From the NCBI RefSeq assembly GCF_963924675.1, contig NC_089226.1, positions 56,519,690-56,583,689 on the forward strand: a stretch of DNA of 64,000 nucleotides, written 5' to 3'. The DNA comes from Phocoena phocoena. Lineage: Eukaryota; Chordata; Mammalia; Artiodactyla; Phocoenidae. This document shows, in pieces, positions 1 through 11,333 of the stretch. Both the position numbers and the translations under genes were made by a program. The notes below the pieces were generated by a model. That model had not been told where the DNA came from. It searched no databases and saw only the letters and a program-made list of their open reading frames with translations. How positions within the stretch are numbered: position 1 is the first letter of the stretch; every line of letters begins with the position of its first letter.

Positions 1-645
1 TCTAGGAGGTGGGTCAAAAAGGATCTTGCTGTGATTTATGTCACAGAGTGTTCTGCCTTTCTTTTTTCTAAGAGTTTGATAGTGTCTGGCCTTACATTTA
101 GGTCTTTAATCCATTTTGAATTTAGTTTTGTGTATGGTATTAGAGAATGTTCTAATTTCATCCTTTTACATGTACCTGTCCAGTTTTCCCAGCACCACTT
201 ATTGAAGAGGCTGTCCTTTCTCCACTGTACATTCCTGCCTCCTTTATCAAAGATAAGGTGACCATATGTGCGTGGGTTTTTCTCTGGGCTTTCTATCCTT
301 TTCCATTGATCTATATTTCTGTGTTTGTGCCAGTACCATAATGTCTTGATTCCCGTAGCTTTGTAGTATAGTCTAAAGTCAGGGAGGCTGATTCCTCCAG
401 CTCTATTTTCCATTCTCAAGAATGCTTCACCTATTCGGGGTCTCTTGCATTTCCATAAAAATTGTGAAATTTTGGTTCTAATTCTATGAAAAATGCTGTT
501 CATAGTTTGATCGTGATTGCACTTAATCTGTATAGATTGATTAGGGTAGTATAGTCATTTTCAAAATGTTGATTCTTCCGATCCAAGAATATGGTATATC
601 TCTCCATCTTTTTGTATCATTTTTAATTTCTTTCATCAGTGTCTT
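1..645 (-). mobile_element. L1 3' segment D, first unit of a tandem array (cut by window edge)
   Basis: This is antisense L1 ORF2 C-terminal sequence. The minus strand reads recognisable L1 protein ([40 protein letters not shown]). Its L1-sense start is the sequence tcagtgtctt at 636-645, the same L1 position at which unit C starts 1,834 bp further right. Base 1 (tctaggaggtgggtc) matches base 1,834 almost exactly over several hundred bases. D and C share many variants that segment B lacks. The unit continues beyond the left edge, so its 3' end cannot be seen. Confidence 0.85.
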
Positions 646-2479
646 TTTTTTTAAACATCTTTATTCGAGTACAATTGCTTTACCCTGGTGAGTTAGTTTC
701 TGCTTCAGAACAAAGTGAATCAGTTATACATATACATATGTTCCCATATCTCTTCCCTGTTGTGTCTCTCTCCCTCGCACCCTCCCTATCCCACCCCTCT
801 ATGTGGTCACAAAGCACCGAGTTGATCTCCCTGTGCTATGTGGCTGCTTCCCACTAAATACCTATTTTAACGTTTTGAAGTGTATATATGTCCATGCCCC
901 CCTCTCGCTTTGTCACAGCTTACCCTTCTCCTCCCCATATCCTCAAGGCAATTCTCAGTACGTCTGTGTCTTTATGATTGTCTTAACCCTAGGTTCTTCA
1001 TAACATTTTTTCTTAGATTCCGTATATATGTATTAGCATACGGTATTTATCTTTCTCTTTCTGATATACTTGACTCTGGATGACGGACTCGAGGTCCATG
1101 CACATCAGTAAGAATAAGTCAATTTCGTTTCTTTTTATGACAGAGCAATATTCAATTGTATGTATGTGCCACATCTTCTTTTTCCATTCACCCAATGATG
1201 GACTAATAGGTTGTTTCCGTGTCTTGGTTATTGTAAATAGAGGTGCATTGAACATTTTGGTACTGTGACTCTTTTTGAATTATGGTTTTCTCAGGGTGTA
1301 TGCCGAGTAATGCGTCTGCCGGGTCATATGGTAGTTCTCTTTTTAGTTTTTTAAGGAACCTCCATACTCTTCTCCATACTGGCTCTACCAGTTCACATTC
1401 CCACCTGCATAGCAAGAGTGTTCCCTTTTCTCTACACCCTGTCCAGCATTTATTGTTTCTAGAATTTTTCATGGTGGCCATTCTGACTGGTATGAGATGA
1501 TATCTCATTGTAGTTTTGATTTGAATTTCTCTAATGATTAATGATGTTGAGCACTCTTTCATATTTGTTGGCAGTCTGTATGTCTTCTATGGTGAAAGGT
1601 CTGTTTAGGTCTTCTGCCCATTTCTGGATTGGGTTGTTTGTTTTTTTGTTATTGAGCTGCATTTGCTGCTTATGGATTTTGGAGATTAATCCTTTGTCAG
1701 TTGCTTCATTTGAAAATATTTTCTGCCATTCTGAGGGTTGTCTTTTGGTCTTGTTTTTGGTTTCCTTTGCTGTGCAAAAGCTTTGAAGTTTCATTAGGTC
1801 CCATTGTTTTATTTTCACTTTTATTTCCATTTCTCTAGGAGGTGGGTCAAAAAGGATCTTGCTGTGATTTATGTCACAGAGTGTTCTGCCTTTGTTTTTC
1901 TCTAAGAGTTTGATAGTGTCTGGCCTTACATTTAGGTCTTTAATTCATTTTGAGTTTAGTTTTGTGTATGGTATTAGAGAATATTCTAATTTCATCCTTT
2001 TACATGTACCTGTCCAGTTTTCCCAGCACTACTTATTGAAAAGGCTGTTCTTTCTCCACTGTACATTCCTGCCTCCTTTATCAAAGATAAGGTGACCATA
2101 TGTGCGTGGGTTTATCTCTTGGCTATCTATCCTGTTCCATTGATCTATATTTCTGTGTTTATGACAGTACCATAATGTCTCGATTCCCATAGCTTTGTAG
2201 TATAGTCTAAAGTCAGGGAGCCTGATTTCTCCACCTCCATTTTTCGTTCTCAAGATTGCTTCGCCTATTCGGGGTCTTTTGCGTTTCCATAAAAATTGTG
2301 AAATTGTTTGTTCTCATTCTATGAAAAATGCCATTCATTAGTTTCATAGTGATTGCGCTTTATCTGTAGATTCCTATGCGTGGTATAGTTATTTTCAAAA
2401 TGTTGCTTCTTCCGATCCAAAAATATGGTATATCTCTCCATCTGTTTGTATCATTTTTAATTACTTTCATCGGTGTCTT
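646..2479 (-). mobile_element. L1 3' segment C, complete 1,834-bp tandem unit
   Basis: One full unit in L1 sense runs from tcggtgtctt (2,470-2,479), through the ORF2 C-terminal third, to a 3' UTR and a short poly(A) (T-run at 644-652, next to an AATAAAGATG-type end). The minus strand encodes broken ORF2 pieces at 1,531-1,830 ([26 protein letters not shown]) and 1,203-1,562 ([17 protein letters not shown]). The unit begins and ends at the same L1 coordinate as its neighbours. That suggests unequal exchange or tandem duplication rather than independent retrotransposition, which truncates at varying points. The frames are interrupted, so it is non-coding today. Confidence 0.85.
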
Positions 2480-5400
2480 TTTTTTTAAACATCTTTATTG
2501 GAGTATAATTGCTTTACAATTGTGTGTTAGTTTCTGCTTCATAACAAAGTGAATTAGTTATACATATATATATGTTCCCATATCTCTTCCCTCTTGCATC
2601 TCCGTCCTCCCATCCTCCCTATCCCACCCTTCTAGGTGGTCACAAAGCACTGAGTTGTTCTCCCTGTGCTATGTGGTGCTTCCCACTAGCTATCTATTTT
2701 AACGTTTGGTAGTGTATTTATGTCCATGCCCCCCTCTCGCTTTGTCACAGCTTACCCTTCCCCTTCCCATATCCTCAAGTCCATTTTGTAGTAGGTCTGT
2801 TTATTTATGCTTGTCTTAACCCTAGGTTCTTCATAACATTTTTTCCCTTAGATTGCATATATATGTGTTAGTGTACGGTATTTGTCTTTCTCTTTCTGAC
2901 ATACTTCACTCTGTATGACGGACTCTACGTCCATCTACCTCATTAGGAATAACTCAATTTCGTTGCTTTTTATGGCTTAGTAATATTCCGTTGTATATAT
3001 GTGCCACATCTTCTTTATCCATTCATCCAATGACGGAAACTTAGGTTTTTTCCGTCTCCTGGCTATTGTAAATAGAGCTGCAATGGACATTTTGGTACAT
3101 GGCTCTTTTTGAATTATGGTTTTCTCAGGGTGTATGCCCTGTAGTGGGATTGCTGGATCATATGGTAGTTCCCTTTTTAGTTCTTTAAGGAACCTCGATA
3201 CTGTTCTCCATACTGGCTGTATCAATTTCCATTCCCACGAACAGTGCAAGAGCAGTCACTTTTCTCCACACCCTGTGCCGCATTTGTTTTTTCTAGATTT
3301 TTTCATGATGGCCATTCTGACTGGTGTGAGGTGATATCTCATTGTAGTTTTGATTTGCATTTCTCTAATGATTAATGATGTTGAGCATTCTTTCATTTGT
3401 TTGTTGGCAGTCTGTATATCTTCTATGGAGAAATGTCTGTTTAGGTCTTGTGCCCATTTTTATATTGGGTTGTTTGTTTTTTTGTTATTGAGCTCCATGA
3501 GCTGCGTGTAAATTTTGGAGATTAATCCTTTGTCAGTTGCTTCATTTTCAAATATTTTCTCCCATTGTGAGGTCTGTATTTTATTCTTGTTTATGGCTTC
3601 CTTTGCTGTGCAAAATCTTTGACGTTTCATTAGGTCCCATTTGTTTATTTTTATTTCCATTAGGAGGTGGGTCAAAAAGGATCTTGCTGTGATTTAGGTC
3701 ATAGTGTGTTCTGCCTATGTTTCCTTCTCAGAGTTTTATAGTGTCTGGCCTTACATTTAGGTCTTTAATCCATTTTGAGCTTATTTTTGTCTGTGGTTTT
3801 AGGGAGTGTTCTAATTTCATACTTTTACATGTACCTCTCCAGTTTTCCCAGCACCACTTTTTGAAGAGGCTGACCTTTGTCCTCTGTACATTCTTGCCTC
3901 CTTTATCAAAGATAAGGTGACCGTGTATGTGTGGGTTTATCTCTGGTCTTTCTATCCTCTTCCATTTATCCATATTTCTGTTTTTGTTCCAGTGCCATAC
4001 TCTGTTTGATTACTGTAGCTTTGTAGTATTGTCTGAAGTTAGGGAGCCTGATTCCTCCAGCTCCATATTTCATTCTCAAGATTTCTTTAGTTTTTGGAGC
4101 CTTTTATGTTTCCATAGATATTATGAAATTTTTTGTTCTAGTTCTGTGAAAAATGACAGTGGTTACTTGATAGGGATTGCATTAAATCTGTAGATTGCTT
4201 TCGGTAGTATAGTCATTTTCACAGTGTTTATTCTTCCAATATAAGAACATGGTATATATCTCCATCTATTTGTATCATCTTTAATTTCTTTCATCAGTGT
4301 CTGATAATTTTCTGCATACAGGTCTTTTGTCTCCTTAGGTAGGTTTATTCCTAGATATTCTTTTTGTTGCAGTGGTAAACAGGAGGGATTTCTTAATTTT
4401 ACTTTCATTTTTCCATCATTAGTTTATAGGAATGCCAGAGATTTCTGTGCATTAATCTTGTATCCTGCTTCTTTACCAAATTCATTGATTAGCTTTAGTA
4501 GTTTTCTGGTAGCATCTTTAGGATTCTCTATGTATAGTATCATGTCATCTGCAAACAGTGACAACTTTACTTCTTCTTTTCCAATTTGGATTACTTTTAT
4601 TCCTTTTTCTTCTTTGATTGCTATAGCTAAAACTTCTCAAACTATGTTGAATAATAGTAGTGAGAGTGGGCAACCTTGTCTTGTTCCTGATCTTAGTGGA
4701 AATGCTTTCATTTTTTCACCATTGAGGACAATGTTGGCTGTGCTCTTGTCATATATTGCCTTTATTATGTTGAGGAAAGTTCCTTCTATGCCTACTTTCT
4801 GCAGGTTTTTTATCATAAATGGGTGTTGAATTTTGTCAAAAGCTTTCTCTGCATCGATTGAGATTATCATATGATTTTTCTCCTTCAATTTGTTAATATG
4901 GTGTATCACATTGATGGATTTGCATATATTGAAGAATCCTTGCATTCCTGGGATGAACCCCACTTGATCATGTTGTATGATCTTTTTAATGTGCTGTTGG
5001 ATTCTGTTTGCTAGTACCTTGTTGAGGATTTTTGCATCTATGTTCATCAGTGATATTGGCCTGTAGTTTTGTTTTTTGTGTGATATCTTTGTCTGGTTTT
5101 GGTATCAGGGTGATGGTGGCCTTGTAGAATGAGTTTGGGAGTGTTCCTCCCTCTGCTATATTTTGGAAGAGTTTGAGAAGGATAGGTGTTAGCTGTTCTG
5201 TAAATGTTTGATACAATTCGCCTGGAAGCCATCTGTTCCTGGACTTTTGTTTGTTGGAAGATTTTTAATCACAGTTTCAATTTCAGTGCTTGTGATTGGT
5301 CTGTTCATATTTTCTATTTCTTCCTGGTTCAGTCTTGGCAGGTTGTGAATTTCTAAGAATTTGTCCATTTCTTCCATGTTGTCCATTTTATTGGCATAGA

Positions 5401-5855
5401 GTTGCTTGTAGTAATCTCTCATGATCCGTTGTATTTCTGCAGTGTCAGTTGTTACTTCTCCTTTTTCATTTCTAATTCTGTTGATTTGAGTCTTCTCCCT
5501 TTTTTTCTTGATAAGTCTGTCTAATGGTTTATCTATTTTGTTTATCTTCTCAAAGAACCAGCTTTTAGTTTCATTGATCTTTGCTATTGTTTCCTTCATT
5601 TCTTTTCCATTTATTTCTGGTCTGATCTTTATGATTTCTTTCCATCTGCTAACTTTGGGGGTTTTTTGTTCTTCTCTAACTGCTTTAGGTGCACGGTTAG
5701 GTTGTTTATTGGAGATGTTTCCTGTTTCTTAAGGTAGGATTGTATTGTTATAAACTTCCCTCTTAGAACTGCTTTTGCTGCATCACATAGGTTTTGGGTC
5801 GTCGTGTCTCCATTGTCATTTGTTTCTAGGTGTTTTTTGATTTCGTCTTTGATCT
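2480..5855 (-). mobile_element. 5'-truncated L1 (element B) nested in element A
   Basis: In L1 sense this element starts in the linker between endonuclease and reverse transcriptase (about 5,855) and ends with a 3' UTR and poly(A) (T-run from 2,480). It is flanked by tcagtgtctt at 5,856-5,865 and tcggtgtctt at 2,470-2,479, a 10-bp target-site duplication with one mismatch. The flanking sequence resumes element A exactly across it. This is the normal signature of target-primed L1 insertion with 5' truncation. Length is about 3.4 kb. A 3' UTR of about 370 bp (roughly 2,487-2,860) resembles that of unit C. Confidence 0.85.
2960..5850 (-). pseudogene. L1 ORF2 remnant of element B (reverse transcriptase to C-terminus)
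   Basis: The minus strand encodes successive ORF2 blocks in shifted frames. They are: RT entry (NKSPGTDGF, about 5,250); RT core ([46 protein letters not shown], 4,637-5,047); the catalytic FADDM box read from about 4,540-4,555; the post-RT region ([20 protein letters not shown], 4,163-4,408); and C-terminal blocks at 3,728-3,973, 3,460-3,675 and 2,977-3,249. The FADD aspartates are retained, but several frameshifts and stops separate the blocks. The endonuclease domain is absent because of the 5' truncation. No functional protein can be made. Confidence 0.85.
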
Positions 5856-5865
5856 TCAGTGTCTT

Positions 5866-8213
5866 ATAGTTCCCTGCATACAGGTCTTTTGTCTCCTTAG
5901 GTAGGTTTATTCCTAGGTATTTTATTCTTTTTGTTTCAATGGTAAATGGGAGTGTTTCCTTAATTTCCGTATCAGATTTTTCATCATTACTGTATAGGAA
6001 TGCAAGGTTTCTGTGCATTAATTTTGTATCCTGCTTCTTTACCAAATTCATTGATTAGCTCTAGCAGTTTTCTGGTAGCATCTTTATGATTCTCTATGTA
6101 TAGTATCATGTCTCCTGCAAACAGTGACAGCTTTACTTCTTCTTTTACAATTTGGATTCCATTTATTTCTTTTTCTTCTCTGATCGCTGTGGCTAAAACT
6201 CCCAAACCTGTGTTGAATAATAGTTGTGAGAGTGGATAACCTTGTCTTTTTCCTGATCTTAGAGGAAACGGTTTCAATTTTTCACCATTGAGAACGACAT
6301 TGGCTGTGGGTTTGTCATATATTGCCTTTATTATGTTGAGGTAAGTTCCCTCTGTGCCTACTTTCTAGAGAGTTTTTATCATAAATGAGTATTGAATTTT
6401 GTTGAAAGCTTTTTCTGCATCTTTTGACATTATCATATGGTTTTTATCCTTCAATTTTTTAATATGGTGTACCAGGTTGTTTGATTTGCATATATTGAAG
6501 AATCCTTGCATTCCTGGGATAAACCCCACTTGATCATGGTGTATGATCCTTTTAATGTGCTGTTGGATTTTGTTTTCTAGTATTTTGTTGAGGATTTTTG
6601 CATCTATGTTCATCAGTGATATTGGCCTGCAGTTTTCTTTCTTTGTGACATCTCTGTCTGGTTTTGGTATCAGGGTGATGATGGCCTCGTAGAATGAGTT
6701 TGGGAGTGTTCCTCCCTCTGCTATATTTTGGAAGAGTTTGAGAAGGATAGCTGTTAGCTCTTCTCTAAATGTTTGACAGAATTCCCCTATGAAGCCATAT
6801 GGTCCTAGGCTTTTGTTTCTTGGAAGATTTTTAATCACAGTCTCAATTTTAGTGCTTGTGATTGGTCTGTTTATATTTCCTATTTCTTCCTGGTTCAGTC
6901 TCAGAAGGTTGTGCTTTTCTAAGAAATTGTCCATTTCTTCTATGTTGTCCATTTTATTGGCATAGAGTTGCTTGTAGTAATCTCTCTTGATCCTTTGTAT
7001 TTCTGCAGTGTCAGTTTTTACTTCTCTTTTTTCATTTCTAATGCTATTGATTTGAGCCTTCTCCCTTTTTTTCTTGTTGAGTCTGGCTAATGGTTTATCA
7101 ATTTGTTTATCTTCTCAAAGAACCAGCTTTAAGTTTTATTGATCTTTGCTGTTGTTTTCTTTGTTTCTATTTCATTTATTTCTGATCTGATCCTTATGAT
7201 TTCTTTCCTTCTGGTAACTTTGGGGTTTATTTGTTCTTCTTTCTCTAATTGTTTTAGGTGTAAGGTTAGGTTGTTTATTTGAGATGTTTCTTGTTTCTTG
7301 AGGTAGGATTGGATTGCTATAAACTTCCCTGTTAGAACTGCTTTTGCTGCATCCCATAGGTTTTGGGTTGTCGTGTTTTCATTGTCATTTGTTTCCAGGT
7401 ATTTTTTTATTTCTTCTTTGATTTCTTCAGTGATCTCTCCATTATTAAGTAGTGTATTGTTTAGCCTCCATGTGTTTGTATTTTTTTACAGATTTTTCCC
7501 TGTAATTGATATCTAGTCTCATAGCATTGTCATTGGAAAAGATACTTGATACAATTACAATTTTCTTAAATTTACCAAGCCTTGATTCGTGACCCAATAT
7601 GTGATCTATCCTGGAGAATGTTCCATGAGCACTTGAGAAGAAAGTGTATTCTGTTGTTTTTGGATGGAATGTCCTATAAATATCAATTAAGTCCATCTTG
7701 TTTAATGTGTCATTTAAAGCTTGTGTTTCCTTATTTATTTTCATTTTGGATGATCTGTCCATTGGTAAAAGTGGAGTGTTAAAGTCCCCTACTACGATTG
7801 TGTTGCTGTCGATTTCCCCTTTTATGGCTGTTAGCATTCTCCTTAGTACTGAGGCGCTCCTATGCTGGGTGCATAAATATTTACAATTGTTATATCTTCT
7901 TCTTGGATTGATCCCTTGATCATTATGTAGTGTCCTTCTTTGTCTCTTGTAATAGTCTTTCTTTTAAAGTCTATTTTGTCTGCTATGAGAATTGCCACTG
8001 CAGCTTTCTTTTGATTTCCATTTGCTGGAATATCTTTTTCCATCCCCTCACTTTCAGTCTGTATGTGTCCCTAGATCTGAAGTGGGTCTCTTGTATACAG
8101 CATATATACGGGTCTTGTTTTTGTATCTATTCAGCCAGTCTATGTCTTTTGGTTGGAGCATTTAATCCATTTACATTTAAGGTAATTTTCAATATGTATG
8201 TTCCTATCACCAT
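5866..8213 (-). pseudogene. L1 ORF2 of element A (endonuclease and reverse transcriptase), broken
   Basis: ORF2 begins at 8,213 (MVIGTYILKIT). The apurinic-type endonuclease domain shows the VVGDFNTPL and SRIDHILG motifs in 7,445-7,837. The RT domain follows at 6,365-6,952 ([43 protein letters not shown]) and 5,987-6,277. The catalytic YxDD-equivalent, normally FADD in L1, reads FAGD here (about 6,100-6,115), so one metal-binding aspartate is lost. Frameshifts separate the pieces, and element B interrupts the frame at 5,856. The copy is dead. Confidence 0.85.
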
Positions 8214-8239
8214 TTTCTTAATTGTTTGGGGTTTGTTAT

Positions 8240-9163
8240 TGTAGGTCTTTTCCTTCTCTTGTGTTTCCTGCCTAGAGAAGTTCCTTTAGCATTGTTGTAG
8301 AGCTGGTTTGGTGGTGCTGAATTCTCTTAGCTTTTGCTTGTCTGTAAAGATTTTAATTTCTCCATCGAATCTGAATGAGATCCTTGCTGGGTAGTGTAAT
8401 CTTGGTTGTAGTTTTTTCCCTTTCATCACTTTAAATATGTCCTGCCACTCCCTTCTGGCTTGCAGAGTTTCTGCTCAAATATCAGCTGTTAACCTTATGT
8501 GGATTCCCTTGTGTGTTATTTGTTGCTTTTCCCTGCTGCTTTTAATATTTTTTCTTTGTATTTAATTTCTGATAGTTTGATTAATATGTGTCTTGGCATG
8601 TTTCTCCTTGGATTTATCCTGTATGGGACTTTCTGTGCTTCCTGGAGTTAATTGACTATTTCCTTTCCCATATTAGGAACGTTTTCAACTATAATCTCTT
8701 CAAATATTTTCTCAGTCCCTTTCTTTTTCTCTTCTTCTTCTGGGACTCCTATAATTCGAATGTTGGTGCACTTAATGTTGTCCCAGAGGTCTCTGAGACT
8801 CTCCTCAATTCTTTTCATTCTTTTTTCTTTATTCTGCTCTACGGTAGTTATTTCCACTATTTTATCTGCCAGGTCACTTATCCGTTTTTCTGCCTCAGTT
8901 ATTGTGCTATTGATTCCTTCTAGAGAATTTTTAATTTCATTTATTGTGTTGTTCATCATTGTTTGCTTGCTCTTTAGTTCTCCTAGGTCCTTGTTGAACG
9001 TTTCTTGTATTTTCTCCATTCTATTTCCAAGATTTTGGATCGTATTTACTGTCATTACTCTGAGTTATTTTTCAGGTAGATTGCCTATTTCCTCTTCATT
9101 TGTTTGGTCTGATGTGTTTTTACCTTGCTCCTTCATCTGCTGTGTGTTTCTCTGTCTTCTCAT
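8240..9163 (-). pseudogene. L1 ORF1 of element A (RNA-binding chaperone), broken
   Basis: The start codon is at 9,163 (MRRQRN...), matching the ORF1 start of the L1 at 57.8-63.0 kb (MKRQRA...). A stop codon interrupts the frame after about 32 residues (IGNLPEK then stop). A long open piece then covers 8,648-9,055, including coiled-coil-type sequence (NRMEKIQETFNKDLGELKSK) and the start of the RRM-like core (NIRIIGVPEEEE). Further sequence to about 8,240 is ORF1 C-terminal domain in other frames (compare LREFSTTK near 8,330). ORF1p normally trimerises and coats L1 RNA. This copy cannot. Confidence 0.8.
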
Positions 9164-11333
9164 TTTGCTTAACTTACTGTGTTTGGGGTCTCCTTTTCAC
9201 AGACTGCAGGTTTTTAGTGCCCGTTGTTTTTGGTGTCTGCCCCTAGTGGCTAAGTTTGGTTCAGTGGGTTGTGTAGGCTTCCTGGTGGAGGGGACTGGTG
9301 CCTGTGTTCTGGTGGATGAAGCTGGATCTTGTCTTTCTGGTGGGCAGGACCACGTCTGGTGGTGTTTTTGGGTGCCTGTGACCTTATTATGATTTTAGGC
9401 AGCCTCTCTGCTAATGGGTGGGGTTGTGTTGCTGTCTTGCTAGTTGTTTGGCATAGGGTGTCCAGTACTGTAGATTGCTGGTCGTTGAGTGGAGCTCGGT
9501 CTTAGCATTGAGGTGGAGATCTCTGGGAGAGCTTTTGTCGTTTGATATTACTTGGAGCTGGGAGGTCTCTGGTGGACCAATGACCTGAACTCAGCTCTCC
9601 CACCTCAGAGGCACAGGCCTGACACCTGGGTGGAACACCAAGACTGTGTCAGCCACACGGCTTAGAAGAAAAGGGAGAAAAAAGACAGAAGAAAGAAACA
9701 AATAATAAAATACAAGAAAGATATTAAAATAATTTTTTAATTACTAAAGATAAAAAGTAATAAGAAAGGAAAAAAAAGAAAGAAGAGAGCAACCAAACCA
9801 AAAAACAAATCCACCAATGATAACAAGTGCTAAGAAGTGTACTGCAACAACAACAACAAATGAACAGACAGAACCAGGACAAATGGTAACAGCAAAGCTA
9901 TACAGACAGAATCACACCAAGAAGCATACACATACACACTCACAAAAAGAGAAAAAGGAAAAAATATATATCTACATATAAAAAGAAAGGAAGAGAGCAA
10001 CCAAATCAATAAAGAAATCTACCAATGATAATAAGCTCTAAATAGTAAAGTAAGATAAACATAAAACCAGAAACAAATTAGATGCAGAAAGCAAGCTCCA
10101 AGTCTACAGGTGCTCCCAAAGTCCACTGCCTCAATTTGGGATGATTCGTTGTCTCTTCAGGTATTCCACAGATGCAGGGTACATTGAGTTGATTGTGGAG
10201 ATTTAATCCACTGCTCCTGAGGGCCGCTGGGAGAGATTTCCCTTTCTCTTCTTTGTTTGCACAGCTCCTGGGGTTCAGCTTTGGAGTTGGACCCGCCTCT
10301 GTGTGTAGGTCACCTGACGGCATCTGTTCTTCGCTCAGACAGGACAGGGTTAAAGGAGCAGCTGATTCAGGGGCTCTGGCTCACTCCGGCCAGGGGGAGG
10401 GAGGGGTACGGAATGTGGGGCGGGCCTGCGGTGGCAGAGGCCTGCATGAGGTCGCAAAAGCCTGAGGCGTGCTGTGTGTTCTCCCGGGAAGGTTTTCCCT
10501 GGATCACGGGACCCTGGCAGTGGCGGGCTGCACAGGCTCTTGGGAGGGGAGGTGTGGATAGTGACCTGTCCTTGCACACAGGCTTCTTGGTGGCCGCAGC
10601 AGCAGCCTTGGCATTTCATGCCTGTCTCTGGTGTCCGCGCTGATAGCCGTGGCTCGCACCCATCTCTGGAGCTCGTTTAGGCAGTGCACTGAATCCCCTC
10701 TCCTCGCACACCCCGAAATAATGGTCTCTTGCCTCTTAGGCAGTTCCAGTCTTTTTCCCAGACTCCCTCCTGGCTAGCTGTGGTGCACTAGCCCCCTTCA
10801 GGCTGTGTTCACACAGCCCACCCCAGTCCTCTCCCTGGGGTCTGACCTCCGAAGCCCAATCCTCAGCTCCCAGCCCCCACCCGTCCCGGCGGGTGAGCAG
10901 ACAAGCCTCTCAGGCTGGTGAGTGCTGGTCAGCACCGATCCTCTGTGCGGGAATCTCTCCTCTTTGCCCTCCTCACCCCTGTTGCTGTGCTCTCCTCCAT
11001 GGCTCTGAAGCTTCCCCTCTGCTACCCGCCCCCCTGCCCCCTGTCTCCTCCAGTGAAGGGGCTTCCTCACATGTGGAAACTTTTCCTCCTTCACAGCTCC
11101 CTCCCAGAGGTACAGGTCCCATCCCCATTCTTTTGTCTCTGTTTTTTCTTTGTTCTTTTGCCCTACCCAGGTACGTGAGGAGTTTCTTGACTTTTGGGAG
11201 GTCTGAGGTCTTCTGCCAGCGTTCAGTAGGTGTTCTGTAGGAGCTCTTCCACATGTAGATGTATTTCTGATGTATTTGTGGGGAGGAAGGTGATCTCCAC
11301 GTCTTACTCCTCTGCCATTTAGAAGGTCTCTCT
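9164..11333 (-). promoter_or_regulatory. L1 5' UTR / internal promoter region of element A
   Basis: About 2.1 kb lies between the element start and ORF1. Bases 10,190-11,333 are GC-rich with many CpG, TpG and CpA sites, as expected of a methylated and decaying L1 promoter. Bases 9,660-10,070 are strongly purine-rich on the plus strand. Within it a block of about 60 bp is repeated (agagagcaaccaaa near 9,784 and again near 9,990, about 207 bp apart). Open frames here, such as 10,257-10,643 and 10,973-11,344, are a by-product of high GC and have no protein resemblance. Present promoter activity cannot be judged from sequence. Confidence 0.7.

Larger units (their letters stand above)
5856..11333 (-). 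mobile_element. Nearly full-length L1 (element A), 5' part with its own 5' UTR
   Basis: In L1 sense the element opens near 11,320-11,333 with the typical artiodactyl/cetacean L1 5' end (GGCAGAGGAGTAAGACGTGG, read at about 11,300-11,320). It then has a GC-rich 5' UTR, ORF1 and ORF2 as far as 5,856, where element B interrupts it. Its 3' remainder continues as the array units C and D. It sits inside an older L1 whose endonuclease region resumes at about 11,334 (ttccatgtgcacttg). Presence of the 5' UTR shows that it was copied from a complete transcript. The 3'-side target-site duplication lies outside the window. Confidence 0.85.

Noticed and set aside
1..2479. Direct repeats considered as a CRISPR-like or bacterial array
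   Set aside because: The units are 1.8 kb, L1-derived and lie in mammalian DNA.
8652..9392. Plus-strand open frame of 246 residues
   Set aside because: It lies exactly opposite L1 ORF1 of element A and its product has low-complexity Ser/Phe/Leu character. It is a shadow of the minus-strand ORF1.
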